Shown here piece after piece: positions 45,063 through 54,221 of a stretch of DNA of 64,000 nt; positions within the stretch are counted from its first letter, which is position 1, and each line of letters opens with the position of its first letter. The notes beneath the pieces are model-generated. The model had not been told where the DNA came from, did not search any database, and saw only the letters and a program-made list of their open reading frames with translations. The translations under genes and the position numbers were made by a program. Origin of the DNA: Algoriphagus lutimaris (GTDB taxonomy: Bacteria; Bacteroidota; Bacteroidia; Cytophagales; Cyclobacteriaceae); contig NZ_JAFIDJ010000001.1 of the NCBI RefSeq assembly GCF_017051705.1, positions 1,889,786 through 1,953,785 of the forward strand, given 5' to 3'.

Positions 45063-45359
45063 TTAAAAATATATTAAGTTGAACTAACACACTTATTCAA
45101 TTGAGGTAGCTAAAAAATTCTAAATGAATATACTATTAAATTAAAGAAATAGCAATGATTTCCTTGAAAATGAATGACTTAAAACATAGGTTGAATTCGC
45201 TTTTTTTATCTACATTCTATTAGAGCCCTATTTAAATGGATTTTGACTCCTTTCTTTGAATAATCCTGTAATAAAGTTTCTGCGTTCTAAGAATAGCCAT
45301 ATTTACCTTTTAATAAAAACAAGCGTGAGTTATTTAAGTTTACTAGTAAAAGAAATAAG

Positions 45360-46085
45360 ATGAATCGATATGTTCTTACTATAATCCTCGGAATTGCCTT
45401 CAATTTTCACCAGGTGATATTAGCTCAATCTTCTAAAAAAGGTACCCAAGTCTACCAATCCAAGGATCCGAGTTGGGATGGAACAGGGAAAGTTTACTTA
45501 GGAAGAGAAATTTCCCAAGTCATGGGATTTGCAGGAAAAGACTGGCTGGAAAGAGCGAGTAGAGAGCGAGAAGAAGGAATTACTGCAGCTTTAAAAAATC
45601 TACCCATCAATTCATCAAGCACAGTGGCAGATATTGGTGCAGGCTCAGGATATTACACCTTTCGAATCGCTCCACTTGTTCCGCAAGGAAAAGTGTATGC
45701 TGTAGAGATTCAGAAGGATGCAATTGATTACATCAATGCAAAAAGTAATGAGCTAAACTTAAAGAATATTGAGACTGTTCAAGGATCAGAAAAATCACCT
45801 AACCTTCCAAAAGGAGCAATAGACCTAGTGATTATGGTTGATGTTTATCATGAGCTATTTTATCCTCAGGAAATGCTGCAAAGTATTTATGAATCCTTAT
45901 CTCCAAATGGCAAGGTCCTTCTCCTTGAATACCGAGGGGAAGATCCTACTATCAACATTAAACCATTGCACAAAATGACCGAAAAACAAGTCACCAAAGA
46001 GCTGAATGCCAATGGTTTTGAATTGGAGAAAAATGGAAAATTCTTACCCATCCAGCACTATCTCATTTATAAAAAGAAAAAATAA
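45360..46085 (+). CDS. Class I SAM-dependent methyltransferase with a signal peptide
   Basis: A 241-residue methyltransferase: motif I VADIGAGSGYYTF near residue 84, acidic motif VYAVEIQKDAIDY near 112, and motif IV DLVIMVDVYHELFY. The first 24 residues (VLTIILGIAFNFHQVILAQS) are a typical signal peptide ending LAQS, so the enzyme appears to be exported to a compartment where SAM is not expected. The target is unknown. A terminator follows. Confidence 0.82.
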   Translation: MNRYVLTIILGIAFNFHQVILAQSSKKGTQVYQSKDPSWDGTGKVYLGREISQVMGFAGKDWLERASREREEGITAALKNLPINSSSTVADIGAGSGYYTFRIAPLVPQGKVYAVEIQKDAIDYINAKSNELNLKNIETVQGSEKSPNLPKGAIDLVIMVDVYHELFYPQEMLQSIYESLSPNGKVLLLEYRGEDPTINIKPLHKMTEKQVTKELNANGFELEKNGKFLPIQHYLIYKKKK

Positions 46086-46106
46086 TTCAATCCTAAACCA
46101 CACATT

Positions 46107-46130
46107 AAAGGCCATAGAAGGCTTTTTTTT
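46107..46130 (+). terminator. Terminator after the methyltransferase gene
   Basis: Stem AAAGGCC / GGCTTTT (one G-U pair) with the loop ATAGAA, and a T-run to 46130. The rest of the 387-base spacer to 46472 is A+T-rich, and I see no gene or RNA in it. Confidence 0.75.
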
Positions 46131-46472
46131 AAAATCATTTTTTTAATACTAACTACTACTTTCGTGATTTTCCTTTTTTAAAAAAAGTCCTCATTCACCG
46201 ATGTAGAGTTAACCTATTTATAGACCTTATGCTCGTACTTAATTTTATTATGGGACAGCTTACTAAGCTCTTCATGACAACTCAGTGTGAAAAGTAAAAA
46301 TGTACCCCTAAAATAAGCTATATACTGAAAAGCTTCTATTCCTATAGTCTTATTATACAGAGGAATAAATGACATAATTCACTTTCCTTCCAGATTTTAA
46401 AGTAACCAATTAGCAAATGCTTCTTTCTTTTAGCCTTCTATTTATCTATTTTGAAATCCAACCTGATACCTT

Positions 46473-48008
46473 ATGAAAAAATTACTACTTCTTGCTGTAA
46501 CCTTCACATATTTTCAAAGTTTTGCTCAAGAATTAAAGAAATCTGAGCTCGAACAATTAACAGAGCAAAATTGGCAACACGGATTATCCTTACTCCAAGA
46601 AATTGTCAGTATGCCCAATGATGCATTTTATCCAGAGCAAATTGAGGTAAACATTGCATGGAGCGAAAAGCAATTTGGAGAAAGGGGCTGGACTACCGAA
46701 CGACTTGCAACTGATGGGATTCCACTGCTTTTAGTTGGAAAAAGATCCCCGGGAGCTACCAAAACCATTCTGTTTTATTTTCATATGGATGGACAGGCGG
46801 TAGATAGAAGCAAATGGAATCAAGAGGACCCTTATTCACCTGTTCTCAAAAGTCAAAATTCCAATGGAGATTGGGAAATCATCCCCACTTCCAAACTTCA
46901 AAATGAGTATGATCCAAATTGGAGAATATTTGCGCGCTCCACATCAGATGATAAAGGGCCAGTAGCCATGTTTCTTACCGCTTGGGATGGGTTAGCAAAA
47001 GAAAATATCACGCCTGATTTTAATGTAAAAATCATTTTGGACTTTGAAGAAGAACAAGGGTCTCCTAAACTTCCAGGAGCCGTAGTAAAATATAAAGAGA
47101 AATTAGCTGCAGATATGATGCTGATTTTAGATGGTCCAAGGCACACGAGCAATGAGCCTACCTTGAGTTTTGGAGCGAGGGGTATTTCTGATTTGACATT
47201 GACTACCTATGGGCCAAAATTCCCACAACACAGCGGACATTATGGGAATTATGCCCCAAATCCGGCCTTACTGCTTTCCCAATTATTGGCCTCGATGAAA
47301 GATGAAAACGGAAGAGTGTTGATCCCAGGATATTATGATGGGATTGAATTGACTAATGAAGAAAAAGAAATTCTTTCGAAAGTTCCAGATGATGAACAGG
47401 CAATCCAGAAAAAACTAGGTATCGGAAGAACGGATAACGTAGGACAAACTTATCAAGAAAGTATCCAATACCCTTCTTTGAATATCAGAGGACTAGAATC
47501 TGCCTGGGTTGGAAACGAAGCTAGAACCATTGTTCCTGCCACTGCCATTGCAGAGATTGATATTAGATTGGTTCCAGAATCAGATCCAGAGCGATTGTTT
47601 GGATTAATCAAAAACCACATCGAAGAACAAGGCTTCCACATAGTGACCAAAGATCCCAGTGATGAAGAAAGAATAAAATATCCGAAAATTGTAAAAGTGA
47701 ATTTTTCCATTTCCTACCAGGCATTTCGGACTCCGTTAGACTCTGAAGCGGGTCAATGGCTACGTGCTTCTATGAATCGAGCCTTTGGAAAAGAGCCTGT
47801 TCAGATAAGGATTTCAGGAGGCTCTATTCCTATTTCCCCTTTTGTGGATGCGTTAGGAATTCCTGCAATAACTATTCCTACAGTGAATGCTGACAACAAT
47901 CAACACAGTCCAAATGAAAATATACGATTAGGAAATTACAAAGAAGGAATAACAACCATTATGGCAATCCTTACCGAAAAAACCTTAGACTCACTTCCCA
48001 AAAAATAA
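46473..48008 (+). CDS. Exported M20-family metallopeptidase
   Basis: A 511-residue exported hydrolase (signal core LLLLAVTFTYFQSFAQ). Zinc ligands and catalytic residues are in place: FYFHMDGQAVD, STSDDKGPVAMF (bridging Asp), LDFEEEQGSPK (Glu-Glu), and a late NNQHSPNENIRLG (His). An M20 dimerisation domain lies between about 240 and 400. Probably a periplasmic dipeptidase/carboxypeptidase. Confidence 0.88.
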   Translation: MKKLLLLAVTFTYFQSFAQELKKSELEQLTEQNWQHGLSLLQEIVSMPNDAFYPEQIEVNIAWSEKQFGERGWTTERLATDGIPLLLVGKRSPGATKTILFYFHMDGQAVDRSKWNQEDPYSPVLKSQNSNGDWEIIPTSKLQNEYDPNWRIFARSTSDDKGPVAMFLTAWDGLAKENITPDFNVKIILDFEEEQGSPKLPGAVVKYKEKLAADMMLILDGPRHTSNEPTLSFGARGISDLTLTTYGPKFPQHSGHYGNYAPNPALLLSQLLASMKDENGRVLIPGYYDGIELTNEEKEILSKVPDDEQAIQKKLGIGRTDNVGQTYQESIQYPSLNIRGLESAWVGNEARTIVPATAIAEIDIRLVPESDPERLFGLIKNHIEEQGFHIVTKDPSDEERIKYPKIVKVNFSISYQAFRTPLDSEAGQWLRASMNRAFGKEPVQIRISGGSIPISPFVDALGIPAITIPTVNADNNQHSPNENIRLGNYKEGITTIMAILTEKTLDSLPKK

Positions 48009-48178
48009 AGATCTATGAGCTTCAACGGGTAAATTGAAAATGGGACAAATGTTCAGATCATGAAATATTTACCCGAAGCTTCAAACAAGTGTTTTTTTAT
48101 GCTCCCCTTTTTGGTTATCGATTATTTGTTCCCAAAAAATTGATAACCATTATAAACTCCTTGCCTATTTAAATTATT

Positions 48179-48877
48179 TCAAACCTTTTTAAAGCTGTAC
48201 AAATAAGGCGCCTTGTGAGAACCTCCGGTGTATAGCTTATCATGCCTTTCCAAGATTCCAAGACTCAACATTTTGCGTTGGAAATTTGCTCTATTCAATA
48301 CTTCCCCCAGAATAGCTTCATATACAAGTTGAAGCTCTTTCATGGTGAATTTATCTGGCAATAGATTAAAGCTCAATAACTTGTGATCTAAATGAATTCT
48401 CAAATGCTCTAAGGCCTTTTCAACCAACTCCCTATGGTCCATCATCAATTCTGGTAATTGATCATAATCATACCAGTCGATGGAATCAGAAAGGGCATCT
48501 GGAGTTGGTGTTACGCTTTCATAATTGATTAAGGCATAATACCCTACTGTGATAAATCTTCCCAACATCCAATGATCCTCTACTTGATGACCTTGCTCCT
48601 CCAGGATTCTACGCATTATTTCTGGTTTGAACCTCTGCATTGAACCAAATGTATGAAACTGTTCCAAGTATATTTTATCTAAGCCCGTTCGCTCAGACAA
48701 GCCTCTTTTTACTGCCTCATCCAAAGGCTCATCTACTCTTACAAATCCCCCAGGAAGCGCAAAAGTATTCATATTATGGTATTCAAGGATAAGGATCTTC
48801 AACTTTTCCCCTGAAAAGCCAAAAATGACCGAATCATAAGAAATATGTGGGAGATACTCATTGGTGGGTAATGACAT
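48179..48877 (-). CDS. Nudix-derived transcriptional regulator (NrtR/AraR-like)
   Basis: 232 residues: an N-terminal Nudix fold (about 1-140) and a C-terminal winged helix (about 150-232, FTMKELQLVYEAILGEVLNR). The Nudix box is degenerate. The expected REUxEExGU reads RGLSERTGL, so catalysis is probably lost and the domain serves as a ligand sensor, as in NrtR-type repressors. It is divergent from the carboxylesterase gene. A perfect 9-base inverted repeat between them (48933-48955) is the likely operator. The effector is unknown, but Bacteroidota members of this group often respond to sugars. Confidence 0.82.
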   Translation of the reverse strand: MSLPTNEYLPHISYDSVIFGFSGEKLKILILEYHNMNTFALPGGFVRVDEPLDEAVKRGLSERTGLDKIYLEQFHTFGSMQRFKPEIMRRILEEQGHQVEDHWMLGRFITVGYYALINYESVTPTPDALSDSIDWYDYDQLPELMMDHRELVEKALEHLRIHLDHKLLSFNLLPDKFTMKELQLVYEAILGEVLNRANFQRKMLSLGILERHDKLYTGGSHKAPYLYSFKKV

Positions 48878-48932
48878 GGGTTTTCTTTGAAAATCTAGGT
48901 TATCTATTGGATTTGTAAAAATATGGAACTAC

Positions 48933-48955
48933 TATTGTTTCATAAAGAAACAATA
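48933..48955. promoter_or_regulatory. Palindromic operator between Nudix regulator and esterase
   Basis: Perfect inverted repeat TATTGTTTC / GAAACAATA with the 5-base spacer ATAAA. It lies 11 bases before the esterase ATG (48967) and 55 bases before the regulator start. The most likely ligand is the Nudix-winged-helix protein encoded next to it, which would make it an autoregulated repressor site. This is inference from position and symmetry. Confidence 0.6.
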
Positions 48956-48966
48956 AACTCATTCCT

Positions 48967-50613
48967 ATGAAATCTGCTTTGAAACTAGTTCAGATTTTAA
49001 CGCTGGCACTTTTGGTTACTTTACCTTTCCAAATGAAAGCCCAAAACCTAAATGCATTTGCTGTGCAAACTAAAATAAAAAACGGAATTATCGAAGGGTC
49101 TTATGATACCAAATCAGGGATTCAAAAATTCTTTGGTATTCCTTTCGCCAAAGCACCGGTAGGCGAACTCCGGTGGAAAGCCCCTCAACCCCTTGACAAT
49201 TGGTCAGGAATCAAAAAAACGATCCAATTTGGCCCTAGGGCAGTACAGGCTCCAGTGTTTGGAGACATGGACTTTAAATCAGAAGGGTTAAGCGAAGATT
49301 GTTTATACCTTAATGTTTGGACACCAGCTGACAGAAACACCAAAAATCTTCCCGTGTTAGTTTATTTCTATGGAGGAGGCTATGTGGCAGGAGATGGTTC
49401 TGAACCCAGGTATAATGGAGAAGCAATGGCTCAGAAAGGTATTGTAGTAGTCACCGTCAATTACCGGTTGAACATATTTGGCTTCTTTGCACACCCTGAA
49501 CTAAGTGCTGAATCACCTTACAATGCATCCGGGAATTATGGACTCATGGACCAAATGGCCTCTTTGAAATGGGTTCAAGAAAATATCGAAGCGTTCGGAG
49601 GAGATCCTACAAAAGTGACAATCGCAGGTGAATCTGCAGGTTCAATTTCCGTAAGCTATCAAATGGCATCTCCCCTTTCCAAAGACTTAATTGCTGGAGC
49701 TATTGGAGAAAGTGGAGCAGGAATCCACCCTACTTTAGCCCCAGTAAGCCTAGAAGAAGCAGAACAAACAGGAGCTGATTTTGCGTCCAAAGCTGGATAC
49801 AATAGTTTGAAGGAATTACGCAATTTATCTACCAAAGATATTTATGACATCTACAATGAATCCCAAAGATTTGGTTTCCCGGTAGTACTTGATGGGTATT
49901 TCTTACCCAAGACTTTACCAGAAATATTTGAAGCCCAAGAACAGGCAATGGTCCCGCTATTAGCTGGATGGAACTCAGCAGAAATCCCAGGGATGGCATT
50001 TATGCAGGGAAAACCTTATACTCCTGAAGCATTTATTGAAGTAGTGAAACAAACCTACCCAAATGACTTTGAAGAGGTCTTGAGACTTCATCCGCATGCC
50101 GACATAAACGAAGTAGAATGGTCTGCTACTCATTTGGCAGCGGATAGATTTATCGCATACAGCACCTGGAAATGGTTAGATCTACATGCGAAAAATTCAA
50201 ACCAACCTGTTTTCAGGTATTTATATAGCAAACTTCGTCCACCTCTTAAAAATGCTAATTTATCCCCTGGACTTGCTGGAGGCACGATCGAAGGTGGACC
50301 AAAAATGCCTGAACCCATCGGAGCTCCCCATGCCTGTGAAATTGAATATGCAATGGGTAACCTTCACTTGGTAGATGCGTATGCTTGGACAGAGGAGGAT
50401 TACCAAGTATCCAAAACATTTATGGAATATTTTGCGAATTTCATTAAAACTGGAAATCCAAATGGAGAGGGACTACCAACTTGGGATGTGGTAATAGGTT
50501 CGGACGAAACACCTGCCACCATGATCATTGACGTGGAGAGTAAACAAATAGAGGCACAGGATCAGTTGCGGTATGAATTTCATGATAAATACTACGGAAA
50601 CATTAAAAATTAA
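48967..50613 (+). CDS. Exported type-B carboxylesterase
   Basis: A 548-residue exported carboxylesterase/lipase (COesterase family). It has a signal peptide ending FQMKAQ, EDCLYLNVWTP near residue 114, the nucleophile elbow TIAGESAGSIS near 222, and the catalytic His in GAPHACEIEYAMG near 456. It likely hydrolyses ester groups of sugars or xenobiotics in the periplasm. It is under the probable operator of the divergent Nudix regulator. Confidence 0.9.
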   Translation: MKSALKLVQILTLALLVTLPFQMKAQNLNAFAVQTKIKNGIIEGSYDTKSGIQKFFGIPFAKAPVGELRWKAPQPLDNWSGIKKTIQFGPRAVQAPVFGDMDFKSEGLSEDCLYLNVWTPADRNTKNLPVLVYFYGGGYVAGDGSEPRYNGEAMAQKGIVVVTVNYRLNIFGFFAHPELSAESPYNASGNYGLMDQMASLKWVQENIEAFGGDPTKVTIAGESAGSISVSYQMASPLSKDLIAGAIGESGAGIHPTLAPVSLEEAEQTGADFASKAGYNSLKELRNLSTKDIYDIYNESQRFGFPVVLDGYFLPKTLPEIFEAQEQAMVPLLAGWNSAEIPGMAFMQGKPYTPEAFIEVVKQTYPNDFEEVLRLHPHADINEVEWSATHLAADRFIAYSTWKWLDLHAKNSNQPVFRYLYSKLRPPLKNANLSPGLAGGTIEGGPKMPEPIGAPHACEIEYAMGNLHLVDAYAWTEEDYQVSKTFMEYFANFIKTGNPNGEGLPTWDVVIGSDETPATMIIDVESKQIEAQDQLRYEFHDKYYGNIKN

Positions 50614-50633
50614 TCTATTCCCGTTTCCGAGTT

Positions 50634-50666
50634 GGGGAGTCCTAAAGACTCCCCTTTTATTTTTTA
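50634..50666. terminator. Terminator between esterase and helicase genes
   Basis: Perfect 8-base stem GGGGAGTC / GACTCCCC with a 5-base loop, followed by TTTTATTTTTT on the plus strand. It reaches the stop of the convergent helicase gene. Confidence 0.9.
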
Positions 50667-52925
50667 AAACCCAACCTTATTACCTGCAATGACCATTTTG
50701 AGCGTTCCATAATCATATTTCCCATCAAAAAATGCTCTCAAATCACTCATACTCTTTTGCTTTTCCAATTGGTCCCTAATTTCTGCTATGACATCTTGAG
50801 TCAAGCAATCCTCCAATTCCACTCTGCCTGTTTCAATCCCATAAGCCAAATGACTTTTGATTGTAGATAGCGCTAAACTCCGCTCCTTAGAAATTTCCTT
50901 AATGGTTTTTCCTTCTTGAAACAACAGGAAAGTTACTTCCTGAGAATCTCCTTTTTGCCTTTTGGGTGTTAAAGCTCCTTTCTTTTTTCGGCCGGTTTTA
51001 GACTTTATATCTTTTATTTTATCTGCAGCATGCTCCTTGGCCATGAATATAAATTGCCTTCTCAAGCTCAGCATCTCTTCTTCTAAATCTTCCATTTTCT
51101 CTGGAACACCACCGCTTGAAATCACTTCAATCAATCTTCCTAGCTTACTGATTTCCAGGTATTTTCTTAACAAACTCTCTTCAACCGCCTCCAAGCCTTC
51201 CAAATACTTTTTGGTTCTGGAAAATTGCTCGGCCATTCCCATCTGAGAAATGATTTTTTTTAAGGAATTAGCCATCAGATTTCGGTAGTACTGACCTCCT
51301 TTGGCAATTCTTTCCTGTATTTTTTCAGATTCTTTTTCTTGAAGTAAAAAGAGAAGTTGCCTCCTAAATTTCTCCGTATTGCCCACCTCTCTGGAAATCG
51401 CTTCATAAACCTCCGGAATGGTTACTTGCATTTCAACATCCTCAAACTCCATACTGCTGCTTTGCTCTTTTTGGAAGCTTTCTAACTCCCTCAAAACAGG
51501 TAAAAAATCAAAAGTTTGATCCACCAAACTACCCAAATATCGATATTGGTGCTGAAGCAACAAACCAGATAATTCAGGTTGATTTCCCGCACTTTGAGAA
51601 AAATTGACAACTTGTTGATCAGAATACACCAAGTTTGATTGGATTTTACTTCTTAAAACCAAGCCTTCTAAGCTTCTTAACCTAGATAGTGCCACATAAA
51701 CCTGTCCAGGTGCAAAAGCTCTTCCTACATCAATGATTGCCTTGTCAAAGGTTAAGCCTTGGCTCTTATGAACAGTCACCGCCCAGGCCAATTTGATAGG
51801 GTATTGAGCAAATGTTCCCACCACCTCATCTTCCAGTTCCTTTGTATCCGGATTGACTACGTACTTTTTATTTTCCCATACTTCTTTCCTCAAAGTGTAT
51901 TCTTCATGGGTATCCTGCATTTCGACCAAAATCTCATTCTTTTTGAGATGTAGCACCTTAGCGATTTTACCATTGAAGTAGGAAGCATTCCCAGAACTGT
52001 CATTTTTTACGAACATAATCTGTGCTCCTTCCCTTAATTCAAGTTTTTGCGGAAGGGGAAATAAGGATTCTGGAAAGTCTCCCTCAAGCTCCGCCTCATA
52101 GAAACTGGAAGAACCGGTCAGATTCTCCATCTCTTTTTGATTGATTTGATCCGCTTTGTAATTATGGGTGGTGATGGTGATGTAATCCTCCAATTCCCCT
52201 ATTTCTTCTGCTGTTTTATAATATTTATTCAAAAGCTGAATATCTTCATGCGTCACCCTATTATCCCGTAAGTGGTTGAGCACAGTGATAAACTGATCAT
52301 CTTGTTGACGGAAAATCTTATCCAGTTCCAGATAAACCATTCCAGAATTTTGCAACGCCTTGGCCTCAAAAAAATGCATGCTATTATAAAACCTATTGAG
52401 CACTTGCCATTCATCATCTTTGACGATAGGAGGCAATTGATATAAGTCTCCAATCATTAAAATTTGGACTCCACCAAAAGGTTCTTTAAAATTCCTTTTG
52501 ACACTTTTCAACCTGTAATCGATGGCATCTAAGACATCTGCTCGAAGCATACTGACTTCATCGATCACCAATAGTTCCACAGCTTTTAGTACACTTTTTC
52601 GGAGCTGGTTCAACGGGTGTCTTCTTCCCAAGGTATGCTGGGTATAGAAGCCATACTGATCTGTAAAATTCCCCTCGGGCTCTCTTACTGGCAAAAAACT
52701 TCCTAATGGAAGCAAAAATTGTGAATGAATGGTCACTCCTTTCGCATGCAATGCAGCAATTCCTGTTGGAGCCAAGACCACATGCCTTTTATGAGTTCGC
52801 TTAGCCAAATCCCGTAAAAACGTGGTTTTTCCAGTTCCAGCCTTTCCTGTCAAAAATATTGGAGCGTTGGTATTATTGACAAATTTTGCTGCAAACTCGA
52901 GTTTATCAGTGGACTGACTATTCAT
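50664..52925 (-). CDS. PIF1-like superfamily 1 helicase with C-terminal HTH
   Basis: A 753-residue SF1B helicase. Walker A FLTGKAGTGKTTFLRDL near residue 25, VLAPTGIAALHAKGVTIHS near 50, Walker B LLVIDEVSMLRADVLD near 112, and a late TVHKSQGLTFDKAIIDVG near 385 with YVALSRLRSLEGLVL. The C-terminal part has a helicase-associated HTH (KTIKEISKERSLALSTIKSH). PIF1-like enzymes unwind G-quadruplexes and stalled forks. It is common in Bacteroidota as a chromosomal gene, so there is no special reason to call it mobile. Confidence 0.9.
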   Translation of the reverse strand: MNSQSTDKLEFAAKFVNNTNAPIFLTGKAGTGKTTFLRDLAKRTHKRHVVLAPTGIAALHAKGVTIHSQFLLPLGSFLPVREPEGNFTDQYGFYTQHTLGRRHPLNQLRKSVLKAVELLVIDEVSMLRADVLDAIDYRLKSVKRNFKEPFGGVQILMIGDLYQLPPIVKDDEWQVLNRFYNSMHFFEAKALQNSGMVYLELDKIFRQQDDQFITVLNHLRDNRVTHEDIQLLNKYYKTAEEIGELEDYITITTHNYKADQINQKEMENLTGSSSFYEAELEGDFPESLFPLPQKLELREGAQIMFVKNDSSGNASYFNGKIAKVLHLKKNEILVEMQDTHEEYTLRKEVWENKKYVVNPDTKELEDEVVGTFAQYPIKLAWAVTVHKSQGLTFDKAIIDVGRAFAPGQVYVALSRLRSLEGLVLRSKIQSNLVYSDQQVVNFSQSAGNQPELSGLLLQHQYRYLGSLVDQTFDFLPVLRELESFQKEQSSSMEFEDVEMQVTIPEVYEAISREVGNTEKFRRQLLFLLQEKESEKIQERIAKGGQYYRNLMANSLKKIISQMGMAEQFSRTKKYLEGLEAVEESLLRKYLEISKLGRLIEVISSGGVPEKMEDLEEEMLSLRRQFIFMAKEHAADKIKDIKSKTGRKKKGALTPKRQKGDSQEVTFLLFQEGKTIKEISKERSLALSTIKSHLAYGIETGRVELEDCLTQDVIAEIRDQLEKQKSMSDLRAFFDGKYDYGTLKMVIAGNKVGF

Positions 52926-53022
52926 ATAACTAAAATAATAAAAATGATAATTAGTGAAATAAGCCCGATTTTCTCTTTCTTCAAAATTTCCTTTTTAATT
53001 TCAGACCAGAATCTTTCAAGCA

Positions 53023-53640
53023 ATGTATATACACCCTATTAATCGCTGGGAAAATGAAGATGAAATAATCAACTTAATCCAGCAAAACCCCTTCGCTACA
53101 CTTGTATCCAAGGTAGACGGAAAACCATGGGCAACCCACCTCCCATTGCTATTAAGCAAAGACAAAAATGGAGATGCGGTCTTATCGGGACATGTAGCAA
53201 AAGCCAATCAACAGTGGAAGCATTTGGGAGAAGAAGAAGTATTGGTTCTATTCCAAGGACCTCATGCATACATTTCCTCCTCCTGGTATAACCACGAAAA
53301 TGTACCAACTTGGAATTACTTAGCAGTTCACATCTATGGGAATATCCGGATCATTGAAGGGGATGAGTTGATGGAACACCTCAAATCGCTTGTCGATACC
53401 TTTGAGGAAGGAAGGTCAAATCCTGTGACAGTGGAAGGTATGAGCGAAAAATATCTCAACAGCCAATTGAAAGGTTTAATTGGGATAGAAATAAAAATCA
53501 ATGAGGTTCACGCAAGTGCTAAACTTTCTCAAAATAGAGATGAAACCAATTATCAATATATCATTAACCATCTAGAGGAAAGTCCCTACCCGCTAGATCA
53601 GGAAGTAGCAAAAGAGATGGTCAAGCGAAAGAAAAAATAA
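53023..53640 (+). CDS. PaiB-like FMN-binding protein
   Basis: A 205-residue flavin-binding split-barrel protein of the PaiB family (INLIQQNPFATLVSKVDGKP near the start, ATHLPLLLS and GIEIKINEVHASAKLSQNR near 165). Bacillus PaiB is described as a negative regulator of sporulation and degradative-enzyme genes, but most relatives are simply flavoproteins. Divergent from the helicase gene. Confidence 0.88.
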   Translation: MYIHPINRWENEDEIINLIQQNPFATLVSKVDGKPWATHLPLLLSKDKNGDAVLSGHVAKANQQWKHLGEEEVLVLFQGPHAYISSSWYNHENVPTWNYLAVHIYGNIRIIEGDELMEHLKSLVDTFEEGRSNPVTVEGMSEKYLNSQLKGLIGIEIKINEVHASAKLSQNRDETNYQYIINHLEESPYPLDQEVAKEMVKRKKK

Positions 53641-53789
53641 AGGAATTCTTTTCCCTTATTGAGTCTATATCCCACAACATTTTCATCATTTAAAACAAAA
53701 AAAACGTTCTATTAAGCATTTAGAGAGATGGCATGGTACTGGTTAATAGTTTAGTATAAAAATTTAAGTTTCACTAAACCAACATAACC

Positions 53790-54161
53790 ATGAATACCGA
53801 TTATCATTTTCCAATTAGTAGCTCGACTACCCATAATTGCACCATTAAAACTGCAAGAGATGAAAAAGTAGGGAAAATCAAAGATTTAATGATTGACACA
53901 GAAACCGGAGAAGTAGTGTATGCTGTATTGGCAGTTGACGAAGGCTTCCTAAATATGGGAACCAAACTTCTGGCTTTACCATGGCAAGCATTTCATTTCC
54001 AAACTCAACAAAAAGATGTTATCATTGTCAATGTTGAAAAAGAAAAGCTTGAAAAGGCCCCTGGATTTGACCAAGACAATTGGCCTTCAGGTCCACAGCA
54101 TGAATTCATTGATGATATTCATACGTACTATGGCTTCGAAAGAAGACTAATTAAAGCATAA
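53790..54161 (+). CDS. PRC-barrel domain protein
   Basis: A 123-residue soluble protein with one PRC-barrel (TARDEKVGKIKDLMIDTETG near residue 22, EVVYAVLAVDEGFL and TKLLALPWQAFHF). PRC-barrels occur in RimM and photosynthetic reaction centre H subunits. Stand-alone copies in Bacteroidota are often stress-induced. The 149-base spacer before it contains no recognisable promoter match. A terminator follows. Confidence 0.87.
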   Translation: MNTDYHFPISSSTTHNCTIKTARDEKVGKIKDLMIDTETGEVVYAVLAVDEGFLNMGTKLLALPWQAFHFQTQQKDVIIVNVEKEKLEKAPGFDQDNWPSGPQHEFIDDIHTYYGFERRLIKA

Positions 54162-54197
54162 AAAACAGAAAAAGGAGGCTACCTTTTAAATAATACA

Positions 54198-54221
54198 AAA
54201 GAGGTGGCCTCTTTATTTTTT
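54198..54221. terminator. Terminator between PRC-barrel and AsmA-like genes
   Basis: Stem AAAGAGG / CCTCTTT with a TGG loop, followed by ATTTTTT. The 3' arm overlaps the stop codon of the convergent AsmA-like gene (54213-54215). Confidence 0.8.

Noticed and set aside
46131-46472. A possible small RNA or riboswitch in the long spacer before the M20 peptidase
   Set aside because: Only A+T-rich sequence with weak short pairings after the terminator. No known riboswitch core and no aligned promoter-terminator pair.
50664-52925. PIF1-like helicase as a mobile-element or defence gene
   Set aside because: The architecture with a C-terminal HTH is an ordinary chromosomal type in Bacteroidota, and no integrase, relaxase or phage gene lies nearby.
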